A DNA stretch of 64,000 bases. Source: Tsuneonella sp. CC-YZS046 (GTDB lineage: Bacteria > Pseudomonadota > Alphaproteobacteria > Sphingomonadales > Sphingomonadaceae). The stretch spans positions 2,352,001-2,416,000 of the forward strand of contig NZ_CP141590.1 of assembly GCF_035581365.1 (NCBI RefSeq), given 5' to 3'. Under the pieces are notes generated by a model, which was not told where the DNA came from, did no database searches, and was given only the letters and a program-made list of their open reading frames with translations. This document shows, one piece after another, positions 1 to 8,677 of the stretch (positions within the stretch are counted from its first letter, which is position 1; the number at the start of each line of letters is the position of its first letter). A program made the translations under genes and the position numbers.

Positions 1-1591
1 AAGTTTCGCCCCCGCCGAGCGCCAGACCGCGCGGGAACGGATGGATCTGGCGATCCGCCGCCTGCGATCCGCAGACGAGGAAGCGGTGGCGGAACGGCAT
101 GAGATGCTGGCCGCGCGCGACGCGCTCGGCACCGGCGCGGTCGGTTTCGGCGACCATCACCTGAGCGTGCTAGTGCGCGAAAGCGACCTTGCCCGGCTGG
201 ACGATGCCTGCGCCGCCTGCGCCGCCGCCCTGGCCGACAGCGGGGCCATCGCCGTGCGCGAGGACACCAATCTGGAACCGGCCTTCTGGGGCCAGTTCCC
301 CGGCAATGAAGCCTATCTGGTGCGCCGGGCGATGATCTCCACCGCCAACATGGCCAGCTTCTGCTCGCTGCACGGCTTCGCCCTGGGGCAGGCCGGCGGC
401 AATCACTGGGGCGATGCCGTGACCTTGCTGGAAACGACCAGCGCGACGCCCTTCTTCTTCAATTTCCACCACGGCGATCTCGGCAATTTCTCGGTGATCG
501 GGCCGTCCGGATCGGGCAAGACCGTGGTGATGAATTTCCTCGCCGCACAGGCGCAGAAATTCAATCCCCGCACGATCCTGTTCGACAAGGACCGCGGCGC
601 GGAACTGTTCATTCGCGGCATCGGCGGCCGGTATGACCGGATCGCGGCGGGGCATCCCACCGGCTTCAACCCGCTTGCCCTGCCCGACAGCCCCGCCAGC
701 CGGGCGTTCCTGCGCGACTGGCTGGGCGTGCTGCTGAAGGCCGAGGGGCCTGAGGAACTGGCCACCATTTCCCATGCGGTGGATGCGGCCTATTCCCACG
801 ACGGTTCGCTGCGCCGCCTGCGCCATTTCCGCGAATTGCTGGCCGGCGCCCGCCGCCCGCAACCCGGCGATCTCGCGGATCGCCTGTCCCCGTGGATCGA
901 AGGCGGCGAGCATGGCTGGCTGTTCGACAATGCGGTGGACCGGCTCGATCTGTCGCATCGCGTGCTCGGCTTCGACATGACCGCACTGCTGGAAGCGCCG
1001 CGCCTGCGCACTCCGGTGATGATGTATCTGTTCCATCGCATCGACGAGCGGCTGGACGGCCATCCCACCATGATCCTGATCGACGAAGGCTGGAAGGCGC
1101 TGGATGACGAGGTCTTCGCCGCCCGCATCCGGGACTGGCTGAAAACCTTGCGCAAGCGCAACGCGCTGGTCGGGTTCGCGACCCAGAGCGCGCGCGATGC
1201 GCTCGACAGCCGCATTTCCACGGCGCTGGTCGAACAGACCGCGACCATGGTGTTCATGCCCAATGCCCGCGCCCGGTCGGAGGATTATTGCGAAGGGTTC
1301 GGCCTCACCCTGCATGAGCTGGAACTGATCCGCACCCTGCCCACGCACAGCCGCTGCTTCCTGGTGCGCCAGCCGGACGCATCCGTGGTGGTGCGGCTCG
1401 ACCTGTCCGGCGCGCCCGAAGTGCTGACGATCCTGTCGGGCCGCGAAAGCGCGGTGCGCCGCCTCGACCTGCTGCGCGAAGCGGTGGGCGATGAGCCGGC
1501 CGCCTGGTATCCGACACTGACCGGCCATCCCTGGCCGGGCGGCGAAGCGGATGGCGACGCCGGCTTTCCCGCATGGGCGGCCGCCGAATGA
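1..1591 (+). CDS. virB4: Type IV secretion ATPase VirB4 (5' partial)
   Basis: Cytoplasmic/inner-membrane ATPase that powers assembly and transport in type IV secretion. The frame is open from base 2 with no stop before the first ATG at 41, so the gene starts outside the window; about 530 codons are seen against about 800 in the family. A Walker A motif GPSGSGKT is encoded at about 500-523 and a Walker B ILIDE at about 1075-1089, followed by the GFATQSARDAL segment typical of VirB4/TrbE. The stop overlaps the virB6 start by ATGA, which indicates translational coupling within a virB operon. Family identity is secure; only the N-terminus is unknown. Confidence 0.93.
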   Translation, partial: SFAPAERQTARERMDLAIRRLRSADEEAVAERHEMLAARDALGTGAVGFGDHHLSVLVRESDLARLDDACAACAAALADSGAIAVREDTNLEPAFWGQFPGNEAYLVRRAMISTANMASFCSLHGFALGQAGGNHWGDAVTLLETTSATPFFFNFHHGDLGNFSVIGPSGSGKTVVMNFLAAQAQKFNPRTILFDKDRGAELFIRGIGGRYDRIAAGHPTGFNPLALPDSPASRAFLRDWLGVLLKAEGPEELATISHAVDAAYSHDGSLRRLRHFRELLAGARRPQPGDLADRLSPWIEGGEHGWLFDNAVDRLDLSHRVLGFDMTALLEAPRLRTPVMMYLFHRIDERLDGHPTMILIDEGWKALDDEVFAARIRDWLKTLRKRNALVGFATQSARDALDSRISTALVEQTATMVFMPNARARSEDYCEGFGLTLHELELIRTLPTHSRCFLVRQPDASVVVRLDLSGAPEVLTILSGRESAVRRLDLLREAVGDEPAAWYPTLTGHPWPGGEADGDAGFPAWAAAE

Positions 1592-2757
1592 GCGCGGCCT
1601 GCGACATAGCCCGGGCCGAAGTCGGCAACGGCGTCGCCGCCGCGCTGCGCGGGGTGGATTGCGTTGCCGGTGAAATGACGCAAACCGCCTTCGGCAGGCT
1701 GTTCGGCTCCGGCGGGGCGCTGGTGCCCGCCCTCACCATCCTGCTGACGCTTTATGTCGCCTTTTTCGCGATTTCGCTGCTGACCGGCCGCAGCCGCCTC
1801 GGCGTGAGCGCGCTGACCCCGCGCATGATGACGCTGGGCCTTGTCCTCACCTTCGCCACGAGTTGGGTCGCCTATCAAAGCGTCGTCTGGAATCTCGCCA
1901 CCGGCGCGCCGGACCAGATCGCGTCCATCATTGCCGGAAGCCAGGGATCGGCGACGACGCTGTTCGCCGACAAGATCGACATCGTGTTCGCCGCGATCGC
2001 GGAAGCGACCGAGGGTCAGGCCGAGGCCAGTGCAGGCACGTTCTCTCCGCCCAATCTGCTGTGGCTGGGGGCGATGCTGTTCCTGCTCGGCACCGTGGGC
2101 GTGCTGGTCACATCGCGGATCGCGCTTGCCGTGCTCATCGCCGTCGGCCCAGCCTTCGTCATCCTGGCCTTGTTCCAGGGCACGCGCGGGCTGTTCGTGG
2201 GCTGGCTTCGCGCCGTGGCGATGCTGGCGCTTGCCCCGCTGTTCGCGGTGCTGGCGGGCAGCCTGATGCTCGAACTGGCGGTGCCGGTGATCGCCAGCCT
2301 CGTCGACCTCGACGGGAAGATAAACCCGCGCGCGGCCATGGCCTTCTTCCTGGTCGGCGCCGTCCATGTCGCGCTGATGGTGCTGGTGATGCGCACGGCC
2401 GGAACCATGGTGGCCGGATGGCGGATATTCGGTCTGGCCGGAAAGGCCAGCGACGATGGCCGCACCGAAGCGCGCCCGGCATCCGTCCCCGCCCGCCCGG
2501 CCGCGCTTGCCCCCGCCCCGGCGGCGAGTTCGCCCGCCGCGGCAACGGCTCGCAGCATCGCCATATCCGGGGTGCCGGCTTCGGCCCCGGCAAACGATGC
2601 CGGGCCTGGCGGCATCCGTCGCGAAATCCGCTTCGATTCGCGCGGCATCGGCGAAGCGCCGGTTTCCGCGGCATCCTCATCCTCCCCTTCACGCGCGCGC
2701 GGGGTCGGCAGCCGCTTCCGCGCCACGCCTGCCCGCTTTACGGAGAAATCCCGATGA
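1588..2757 (+). CDS. virB6: Type IV secretion inner-membrane protein VirB6/TrbL
   Basis: Polytopic channel component of the type IV secretion inner-membrane complex. The 389-residue product has five or more strongly hydrophobic segments (residues about 48-70, 78-98, 155-200, 210-245 and 255-280) and a long Ala/Pro/Ser-rich C-terminal tail (about 290-389) that is probably cytoplasmic and disordered. I chose the ATG at 1588 because it overlaps the virB4 stop by four bases; an in-frame ATG lies 15 bases upstream. It overlaps virB9 by ATGA, leaving no room for a virB7 lipoprotein or virB8 gene here. Assignment rests on topology plus position between virB4 and virB9. Confidence 0.85.
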   Translation: MSAACDIARAEVGNGVAAALRGVDCVAGEMTQTAFGRLFGSGGALVPALTILLTLYVAFFAISLLTGRSRLGVSALTPRMMTLGLVLTFATSWVAYQSVVWNLATGAPDQIASIIAGSQGSATTLFADKIDIVFAAIAEATEGQAEASAGTFSPPNLLWLGAMLFLLGTVGVLVTSRIALAVLIAVGPAFVILALFQGTRGLFVGWLRAVAMLALAPLFAVLAGSLMLELAVPVIASLVDLDGKINPRAAMAFFLVGAVHVALMVLVMRTAGTMVAGWRIFGLAGKASDDGRTEARPASVPARPAALAPAPAASSPAAATARSIAISGVPASAPANDAGPGGIRREIRFDSRGIGEAPVSAASSSSPSRARGVGSRFRATPARFTEKSR

Positions 2758-3533
2758 TCCGCGCAATCGCGCCCCTGGCGCTTGCCTTGACCCTTGCCGC
2801 CCAGCCCGCCTTCGCTGGGGACCAGCGCCTTGTCGAGCGGGTCTACGATCCGGCTCAGGTGGTGCGGATCGAAGGGCGGACCAATGTCCAGGCGACCATC
2901 GTGTTCGGCGAGAGCGAACTGATCGAGAATGTCGCGATCGGAGATTCCGCCTCCTGGCAGGTCACGCCCAACAAGCGGGCCAACCTGCTGTTCGTGAAGC
3001 CGCTGGAAGCGAAGGCTTCCACCAATATGACGGTGGTGACCAACCGCCGCACCTATCTGTTCGATCTGGTGGCTAGCCCCTCCTCGAAGCCGCTTTACGT
3101 CCTGCGCTTCACCTATCCGCAGGACCCGAAGGAAGCGCAGGCGTCGGCGCTGGCGGAAGGTCCGAACGATCTCGAGATGACGGCCGCCAGCGATCCCTAC
3201 GCGGTCAAGGACCCGGCCAGCCTCAATTTTTCCTGGACCAGCAAGGGCAACCGCAAGCTGGTTCCCTCGCGAATCTACGACGATGGCGACGCGACATTCC
3301 TGACCTGGCCGAACGGCAGTCCCGTCCCGGCGATACTGATCGCCAATGAGGAAGGGGTGGAAGGCCCTGTCAATTACACGGTCCGGGGCGACACCGTGGT
3401 GGTCGACGGCGTGCCGCGTGAGATCATCCTCCGATCCGGCCGCGACAATGCGGTCCTGATCAACCAGCAACCAGAACGCAACGCAATGTCCCGGACGGAC
3501 GCTGCGCTTGCCCGCGCCGGGGAGTCCAACTGA
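2754..3533 (+). CDS. virB9: Type IV secretion outer-membrane-complex protein VirB9
   Basis: Periplasmic component of the VirB7-VirB9-VirB10 core complex. The 259-residue product begins with a Sec signal peptide (hydrophobic core LALALTLAAQ, cleavage near AFA-GD) and continues with the VirB9/CagX pattern: an N-terminal RVYDPAQVVRI strand region, a middle part with FDLVAS, and a C-terminal beta-domain with NFSWTSKG, PSRIYDDGDATFL and a late ILRSGRDN segment. A GGAGAAAT ribosome site precedes the ATG. The start overlaps the virB6 stop and the stop overlaps the virB10 start by one base. Confidence 0.92.
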   Translation: MIRAIAPLALALTLAAQPAFAGDQRLVERVYDPAQVVRIEGRTNVQATIVFGESELIENVAIGDSASWQVTPNKRANLLFVKPLEAKASTNMTVVTNRRTYLFDLVASPSSKPLYVLRFTYPQDPKEAQASALAEGPNDLEMTAASDPYAVKDPASLNFSWTSKGNRKLVPSRIYDDGDATFLTWPNGSPVPAILIANEEGVEGPVNYTVRGDTVVVDGVPREIILRSGRDNAVLINQQPERNAMSRTDAALARAGESN

Positions 3534-4651
3534 TGCGCCTTGCCATGCGTTTGCCGGAAAAGAAGGCCGGAGAAGCCGCGAACGATCGCGACCCGCGCGA
3601 GGGGATGTCGGCCGAGATCATAGATCTTGCCAGCCGCAACGCTTTCCCCGCCGTCACCCAGCGCAAGGGCAAGTCCGATGCCCTGGGTCTGGCCGCCGGA
3701 ATCGGCATCGTCGGCCTGCTCGGCGCGATCACGCTCTGGAGCATGGATACCGCCCGCGTTGCCAGCGAGGCCGGCCCGGCCCAGCAGGCGACCGTGCAGC
3801 CGGCCGGCAATCCCGCCCCTGCGCCCACGCAAGGCGCGGACGAACAGAAGCCGCAACCGCGCGTTGCGGCCCCGGCAGCTCCGCAAGCCGACCCCGCGCC
3901 GCAGGCCGTGCTGGCCAACCCGCCCGCCACCGCGCTGGCCCCGGCCAGCAACCCGCACGCTTCGCCCACCGTTGTGTTCGATGCGGGCGCCATGCCGGTT
4001 CCGCTGGTGGGGCCGGAACCAGGCGAAGCCGCCAAGACGGGCAATTCCGCTTCCGATTTCGCGAGCCGGATCGGCGGTGTGGGCGGCGCCCCGGCACAGG
4101 CGACCGCGATGGTCGACCCGGCCACCACCGTGACCCAGGGCACGCTGATCCCGGCCATTCTGGAAACCGCGATCAATACCGATGTTCCGGGCTATGTCCG
4201 GGCGGTCGTCAGCAGCGATGTGCGCTCCTTCGACGGCACGCGCATCCTCGTGCCGCGCAGTTCGCGCCTTGTCGGCCAATACCAGAGCGGCCTTCAAGGG
4301 GGGCAGAAGCGCGCCTATGTGATCTGGACGCGGCTGATCCGCCCGGATGGCGTATCCGTTGCCCTCGCTTCGCCCGGAACCGATTTCTCCGGCACCGCCG
4401 GGCTGCCCGGCAAGGTCAACAGCCACTTCTTCAAGCGCTTCGGTTCGGCCATGCTGCTTTCGGTCGTCGGAGGCCTGAGCACCATCGCCAGCGGCGGGTC
4501 TTCCGTGATCCTGGGCGGGGGCCAGAGCGCCGCCGCCGCCGCGGTGACGCAGGACAGCCAGATCGGCCCCACCGTGCGGGTGCGCCAGGGGGAACCGATC
4601 CGCGTGTTTACCGCGCGCGATCTCGATTTCTCCCGCGTGGCCACGCAGTGA
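3533..4651 (+). CDS. virB10: Type IV secretion core protein VirB10
   Basis: Protein spanning from inner to outer membrane in the secretion core. A short cytoplasmic N-terminus is followed by one transmembrane helix (about residues 56-73, AAGIGIVGLLGAITLW), a Pro/Ala/Gln-rich periplasmic linker (about 80-170) and the conserved C-terminal beta-barrel region with TLIPAILETAINTDVPG, VPRSSRLVG, a W-R-hydrophobic segment and GTAGLPGKVNSHFFKRFG, the helical antenna region. Total 372 residues, normal for the family. The start overlaps the virB9 stop (TGATG); an in-frame ATG at 3605 is possible but would remove part of the cytoplasmic tail. Confidence 0.92.
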   Translation: MRLAMRLPEKKAGEAANDRDPREGMSAEIIDLASRNAFPAVTQRKGKSDALGLAAGIGIVGLLGAITLWSMDTARVASEAGPAQQATVQPAGNPAPAPTQGADEQKPQPRVAAPAAPQADPAPQAVLANPPATALAPASNPHASPTVVFDAGAMPVPLVGPEPGEAAKTGNSASDFASRIGGVGGAPAQATAMVDPATTVTQGTLIPAILETAINTDVPGYVRAVVSSDVRSFDGTRILVPRSSRLVGQYQSGLQGGQKRAYVIWTRLIRPDGVSVALASPGTDFSGTAGLPGKVNSHFFKRFGSAMLLSVVGGLSTIASGGSSVILGGGQSAAAAAVTQDSQIGPTVRVRQGEPIRVFTARDLDFSRVATQ

Positions 4652-5658
4652 GCGCAGCGCTGCACCAGCTCATGCCGGTCGAGGAATGCGCTGAAGAAGA
4701 CGCATTGCCGGTCGGCAATGTCTATCTCGAGGCCTATCTCGCTCCGTTCCGCCGCTGGCTGGAACGCGACACGGTTACCGAAATCATCGTCAACCGGCCC
4801 GGCGAGCTATGGATCGAGGACGCCGCGACGCCGGGGATGCAGCGAATCGCGTTGCCCGAGATCGACGACCAGCTGATCAAACGGCTGGCCGAGCAGGTCG
4901 CCCGGGTCAGCCATCAGGGGATCAACCGCGAGCATCCGTTGCTCGGCGCGACACTGCCGGGCGGCGCGCGCGTGCAATTCTGCGGCCCGCCGGCAACGCG
5001 CGGGCCATGGGTGATGGCGATCCGCCGCCACCGCCGGCTGGACCTGCCGCTCGACGCCTATGACAGCGGCCCTCTGACCCGGCCTGAGCAAGCGCCGATG
5101 CCGGATCGCGAAGCCTCGCCCATCGCATGGCTGCGCGCGGCGATCGCGGCGCGCAAGACCATCCTCGTGTCGGGCGGCACGTCCACCGGCAAGACCACTT
5201 TCCTCAATGCCATGCTGGGCGAGATCCCGCGCGACGAACGGGTCGTGCTGGTGGAGGACACGCCCGAACTGCGCTTGCCCGGCGACAATGGCGTCGGCCT
5301 GGTGGCGGTGAAGGGCGAGCTTGGCGAGGCCAAGGTCACCGCCAATGAATTGCTGCAGGCCGCCCTGCGCCTGAGGCCGGACCGGATCGTGCTGGGCGAG
5401 TTGCGCGGCGCCGAATCCGTCAGCTTCCTGCGGGCGATCAACACCGGCCATCCCGGCTCCTTCTCCACCATCCATGCCAATTCGCTGCGCGGCGCGCTCG
5501 AACAGCTTGCGCTGATGGTGATGCAGACCGGGATCGGGCTGACCCGCAGCGATACGATTGCCTATGCGGCTTCGGTGATCGACGTGGTGGTGCAATTGGG
5601 GCGGCAGAACGGCAAGCGCGGAATTACCGCCATCGCGGAAAGCCGTGAATTGCTATAG
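4648..5658 (+). CDS. virB11: Type IV secretion traffic ATPase VirB11
   Basis: Hexameric AAA-like ATPase at the cytoplasmic base of the secretion channel. Walker A GGTSTGKT lies at about residues 176-183, the VEDTPELRLP Asp box follows, then LRLRPDRIVLGELRGAE (Walker B) and the His box GHPGSFSTIHANS. The N-terminal domain has the usual TEIIVNRPGELW signature. I start it at GTG 4648, which overlaps the virB10 stop by GTGA and gives 336 residues; ATG 4672 is the alternative. It is the last virB gene seen, and no virD4 coupling protein follows, so what the system exports cannot be told from here. Confidence 0.93.
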   Translation: MSAALHQLMPVEECAEEDALPVGNVYLEAYLAPFRRWLERDTVTEIIVNRPGELWIEDAATPGMQRIALPEIDDQLIKRLAEQVARVSHQGINREHPLLGATLPGGARVQFCGPPATRGPWVMAIRRHRRLDLPLDAYDSGPLTRPEQAPMPDREASPIAWLRAAIAARKTILVSGGTSTGKTTFLNAMLGEIPRDERVVLVEDTPELRLPGDNGVGLVAVKGELGEAKVTANELLQAALRLRPDRIVLGELRGAESVSFLRAINTGHPGSFSTIHANSLRGALEQLALMVMQTGIGLTRSDTIAYAASVIDVVVQLGRQNGKRGITAIAESRELL

Positions 5659-5700
5659 GCTGGCTCCGCGATGCCCGCGCATCGTCAAGCGCCTATCCCC

Positions 5701-5928
5701 TCAGACGTCGTAATTGCTTCCATTCGCCAGCGGCAGGGCCAGCCATTCCTGGGCCGGAAGCGCGAAGGGTGTCGCGGTCCCATGCCGGCAGAACACGAAA
5801 CCTTCGGCTTGCCCCACCGCCCGCACGGTCAGGCGCACTCGGCCAAGCGGACCGGAGACTTCCTGCACACGCACATGCGTCAGAGCTTCTTTTGGGTCGA
5901 TAGTCTCAACTAATTCCGGATTGCCCAT
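5701..5928 (-). CDS. Small hypothetical protein
   Basis: A 75-residue protein of unknown function, transcribed towards virB11. No signal peptide, membrane segment or recognised motif is visible; the composition is soluble and balanced, with one Cys-Arg-His stretch (FVFCRHGT). It fills most of the gap between the secretion and flagellar loci. No strong ribosome site precedes the ATG (upstream AGCGGGAAAAGC). The protein-like composition makes a real gene plausible, but it may be spurious. Confidence 0.45.
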   Translation of the reverse strand: MGNPELVETIDPKEALTHVRVQEVSGPLGRVRLTVRAVGQAEGFVFCRHGTATPFALPAQEWLALPLANGSNYDV

Positions 5929-6097
5929 GCTTTTCCCGCTCCGCCCTGCAGCAGCGATTGCAGAATCGAGGTCATTTTATGGTCTATTGTTACTATTTGA
6001 TGACAGTCCCGGCGGCGCGGCTTGAATCCAGCCGCCCTCACGGTTTCTTAACCACGATCGCCGTATGATCGGCATAGTGTTTCGCAAGGGCGGGATT

Positions 6098-6295
6098 ATG
6101 GCATTTCTCAAGGCACTTCCCCTGGGCGCATTTCTGACCTGGATCGTTTCCCTGTTCATAGGATCGGCAGGATCGACCGGCGGGTATCTTGCGATTCACA
6201 AGCTGGCGGTGGCCGATTACACGATACTCTGGTCGTGGCCCCTGTTCGTGGTCGCCACCGGGCTGGCCCTGGGGATTCTCCTGCTCATGAAATGA
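6098..6295 (+). CDS. Small two-helix membrane protein
   Basis: A 65-residue product with two predicted transmembrane helices (about residues 6-28 and 43-64), separated by a short loop containing GSTGGYLAIHK; the C-terminus ends LLLMK. Function unknown. I chose ATG 6098 over 6065 because AAGGGCGGG stands at good distance upstream of it. It lies alone between virB11 and flgF, in the same direction as the flagellar unit but 203 bases before flgF, so it need not be co-transcribed. Confidence 0.5.
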   Translation: MAFLKALPLGAFLTWIVSLFIGSAGSTGGYLAIHKLAVADYTILWSWPLFVVATGLALGILLLMK

Positions 6296-6498
6296 ACGCA
6301 CGGCCGCGCCCCCGCTCCGAAGCGGGAACGGGCCAGGTGAATGCATCCGGTTTCGAGAGACCAATCCACCGAAACAAGCAGAAGTTTAGCTCCGCCGGAA
6401 CGTCCCGCACGGGTTAAATCCGTTGTCGATGTATCGCGAATTGATCGCATGACCGGGCATCGTAACCATCCCCGCGACGGGAAAGATCGGGGGGTTCG

Positions 6499-7212
6499 AT
6501 GCCGGGGCTCATGGAGTCCGCATCCGCCATTCTTGCGTCTTCGGAACGCCGCGTGGAAGCGGTTTCCCGGAACGTGTCGAATGCGTCGACTGCGGGATAC
6601 AAGAAACAGGTCGCCTTCGCGCAGACCCTTGACCGGGCGACGGAATCCTTTCCCCCGCAGGTGGCCGAAACCCGCTTCCTGACCGATTTCAGCCAGGGCC
6701 GTCTTCGTCATACCGGCAAGCCTCTCGATCTCGCGATCCATGGTCCGGCGCTGCTTCAATTGCGCGCGGGGGACGATCTGATCTACTCGCGCGGCGGCGC
6801 CTTTACGCTGGGCGATGGCGGCTCCGTGATCGACGCAGCGGGCCGCATCCTGCAGCAGGCCGGTGGCGGCGATCTGGTGCTCGACGGTCAGGACGTGGAG
6901 ATCCTGGGCGACGGCACCGTCCTGCAGGCAGGCGTGCCGGTCGCGGCCATCGGGCTTTACGATGCAGGCCAGGGCTCCGGTATCGCGGCCATCGGCGGAT
7001 CGGTGTTCCGCGCCAGCCCGAGCGGGCTGGCCGAAGCGAATGGCAGCGTTCTGCGCCAGGGCCAGCTCGAAAGCTCCAATGTGGTGATGAGCGACGAGAT
7101 GGTCGTGATGATGGCCGCCGTGCGCCAGTCGGAAGGCGGCGCGCGGCTGGCGCAGACCTATGACCAGTTGATCGGCCAGGCGATTACCACCTTCAGCAGG
7201 AGCGGGCGATGA
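6499..7212 (+). CDS. flgF: Flagellar basal-body rod protein FlgF
   Basis: Proximal rod subunit of the flagellar axial structure, exported by the flagellar type III apparatus. 237 residues with the N-terminal rod signature (SRNVSNASTAGYKK, about residues 24-37), a middle insert domain with LDLAIHGPALLQL, and the C-terminal FLG_bbr-type helix (GQLESSNVVMSDEMVVMM and the coiled end). A GATCGGGGGG ribosome site precedes ATG 6499. First gene of a plus-strand unit running to about 21.99 kb, so the promoter should lie in 6296-6498, though I could not recognise a sigma-54 or sigma-28 box there. Confidence 0.9.
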   Translation: MPGLMESASAILASSERRVEAVSRNVSNASTAGYKKQVAFAQTLDRATESFPPQVAETRFLTDFSQGRLRHTGKPLDLAIHGPALLQLRAGDDLIYSRGGAFTLGDGGSVIDAAGRILQQAGGGDLVLDGQDVEILGDGTVLQAGVPVAAIGLYDAGQGSGIAAIGGSVFRASPSGLAEANGSVLRQGQLESSNVVMSDEMVVMMAAVRQSEGGARLAQTYDQLIGQAITTFSRSGR

Positions 7213-7982
7213 ACGGGGCCTTTGAAGTCGGGGCGGTGGCGCTCCGGGCGGAACAGCTCGCGCTGGAGATGATCGCCAACAACATCGCCAATGTGAACAG
7301 CCCGGCCTTCAAGCGCTCCGAGCCGCGCTTCTCGGAAATCCTGGCGCGGCAACCGCAGGCGGACGGGATCGGCGGCGCATTGGCCCCCAGCGGACTGCCG
7401 GAAGGCGGCGGAGTGCGGATCGTCCCCCAGGCCATGCTGTTCGCGCAAGGGGAGATCAGGCCGACCGGCAACCCTATGGATCTGGCGATCGAAGGGCAGG
7501 GGCTGATTGAATTGATGGGGCCATCCGGGCAGGACCTGCTCTGGCGGGGCGGACCGTTGCGGGTGAACGAGGACGGATTGCTGGCCACGGCGGATGGAAT
7601 CCCGCTGCGCGCCGGGATCGTGATACCGCTCGATGCGCAATCGCTTTCGATTTCGCCCGCTGGCATCGTGTCCGCGCTCACTTCCAGCGACGAAAGCGTG
7701 GAGGTGGGCCAGATCCGGCTGGTGCGCGTCGAGCATGAAGACGCGCTGGAACGGCTGGACAACGGCTTGCTGCGCCCGTTTGAGGATACGCGGCTGATCG
7801 ACAGCGCGGCGGGAGAGGACGGAACCGGATGGTTCCGTCAGGGCAGCCTCGAAGGCTCCAATGTCGAATTGTCGGAAGAGATGGTGAAAATGCTCATCAT
7901 CCAGCGGGCTTTCGCCGCTAACGCGCAAGCGATCCAGGCCGCCGACCAGCTCGCCGCCATCACCAACAATCTCAAGAAGTGA
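7209..7982 (+). CDS. flgG: Flagellar basal-body rod protein FlgG
   Basis: Distal rod subunit. 257 residues, close to the usual 260. N-terminal motif ANNIANVNSPAFKRSEP (about residues 21-37), central LDLAIEGQGLIEL-like strand (MDLAIEGQGLIEL) and C-terminal QGSLEGSNVELSEEMVKML followed by QRAFAANAQAIQAADQL, the classic end of rod and hook proteins. Start overlaps the flgF stop by ATGA. FlgF and FlgG are told apart by order and by the closer fit of this one to the FlgG termini. Confidence 0.92.
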   Translation: MNGAFEVGAVALRAEQLALEMIANNIANVNSPAFKRSEPRFSEILARQPQADGIGGALAPSGLPEGGGVRIVPQAMLFAQGEIRPTGNPMDLAIEGQGLIELMGPSGQDLLWRGGPLRVNEDGLLATADGIPLRAGIVIPLDAQSLSISPAGIVSALTSSDESVEVGQIRLVRVEHEDALERLDNGLLRPFEDTRLIDSAAGEDGTGWFRQGSLEGSNVELSEEMVKMLIIQRAFAANAQAIQAADQLAAITNNLKK

Positions 7983-8677
7983 CGATGCGGCCGGGCCTGT
8001 CCGCCATGCTGCTTGCCCTGGCATGCGCCGGATTGCCCGGCGATGCGGCAGCGGCGGAGCGTGTCGTGCTGCTGGCGCGGGAGATCACCGTCGCGGATCT
8101 TGCCCTGCTCGATGACGGGCAGCGGACGAGGCTTGGCCCATTGGCGATAGCGGTCATTCCGGCCGGACGCAGCCATCTCGAACTCGATAGCGCCACCCGC
8201 GCCAAGCTGCTGCGGCGGCGCGTGCCGGGGCAGGCATTGCGCCTTCGCCATGGCGGAAAGGTACGCTTCGAGTTTTCGGAAGCGTCGCAGCCCGGGCACG
8301 GCGCCCGCCAATGCCTCACGCTGCGGCACGATCTCGATGCCGGCGCCTATCTCCAGCCGGAAACCGTGGCGCCAGCCCTGTGCCGCGCTCATGCGGCCCG
8401 GCTGCCGCTTCTCTTCGATCGCCGCGTGAACGCGACGCGCCTCTCCGCGCCGCTGGCCGCCGGCACTTATCTCGGGCCGCTGGCTGTCCGGGGCGGGCCG
8501 GTCATCGGTGCGGGAACGGAACTTCGCCATGTCGCACGCCAGGGGCCGGTCACCATCGAACGCCGGGTAAACGCTCTCCAGCCCTCCCGCATGGGGCAGG
8601 CCGTATTCGTCCGCACCCATGATGGCGCCATCTTCGCCTCGCATCTCGCGGCGCCCGTCGAGGAGGCAAGCGAATGA
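7979..8677 (+). CDS. flgA: Flagellar P-ring chaperone FlgA
   Basis: Periplasmic chaperone needed for assembly of the FlgI P-ring. 232 residues with an N-terminal Sec signal peptide (AMLLALACAGLPGDAAAAE) and the SAF/ChapFlgA C-terminal domain: LTLRHDLDAGAYLQPETV, the LAAGTYLGPLAVR repeat and a final GQAVFVRT. The start shown is GTG overlapping the flgG stop (GTGA); ATG 7985 with AAGAAG upstream is equally likely. It sits directly before the flgH and flgI ring genes it would serve. Confidence 0.83.
   Translation: MTMRPGLSAMLLALACAGLPGDAAAAERVVLLAREITVADLALLDDGQRTRLGPLAIAVIPAGRSHLELDSATRAKLLRRRVPGQALRLRHGGKVRFEFSEASQPGHGARQCLTLRHDLDAGAYLQPETVAPALCRAHAARLPLLFDRRVNATRLSAPLAAGTYLGPLAVRGGPVIGAGTELRHVARQGPVTIERRVNALQPSRMGQAVFVRTHDGAIFASHLAAPVEEASE

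Noticed and set aside
170-1528. Long minus-strand ORF opposite virB4
   Set aside because: It is a His/Gln/Arg-rich shadow frame of a high-GC gene whose plus-strand product has Walker motifs; no protein family fits.
2016-3470. 484-codon minus-strand ORF opposite virB6 and virB9
   Set aside because: Composition is typical of antisense frames, and the plus strand encodes two clear secretion proteins there.
6311-6326. CCCGCT-CCGA-AGCGGG hairpin before flgF, considered as a terminator
   Set aside because: No T-run follows, and six-base GC stems are common by chance in this GC-rich DNA.
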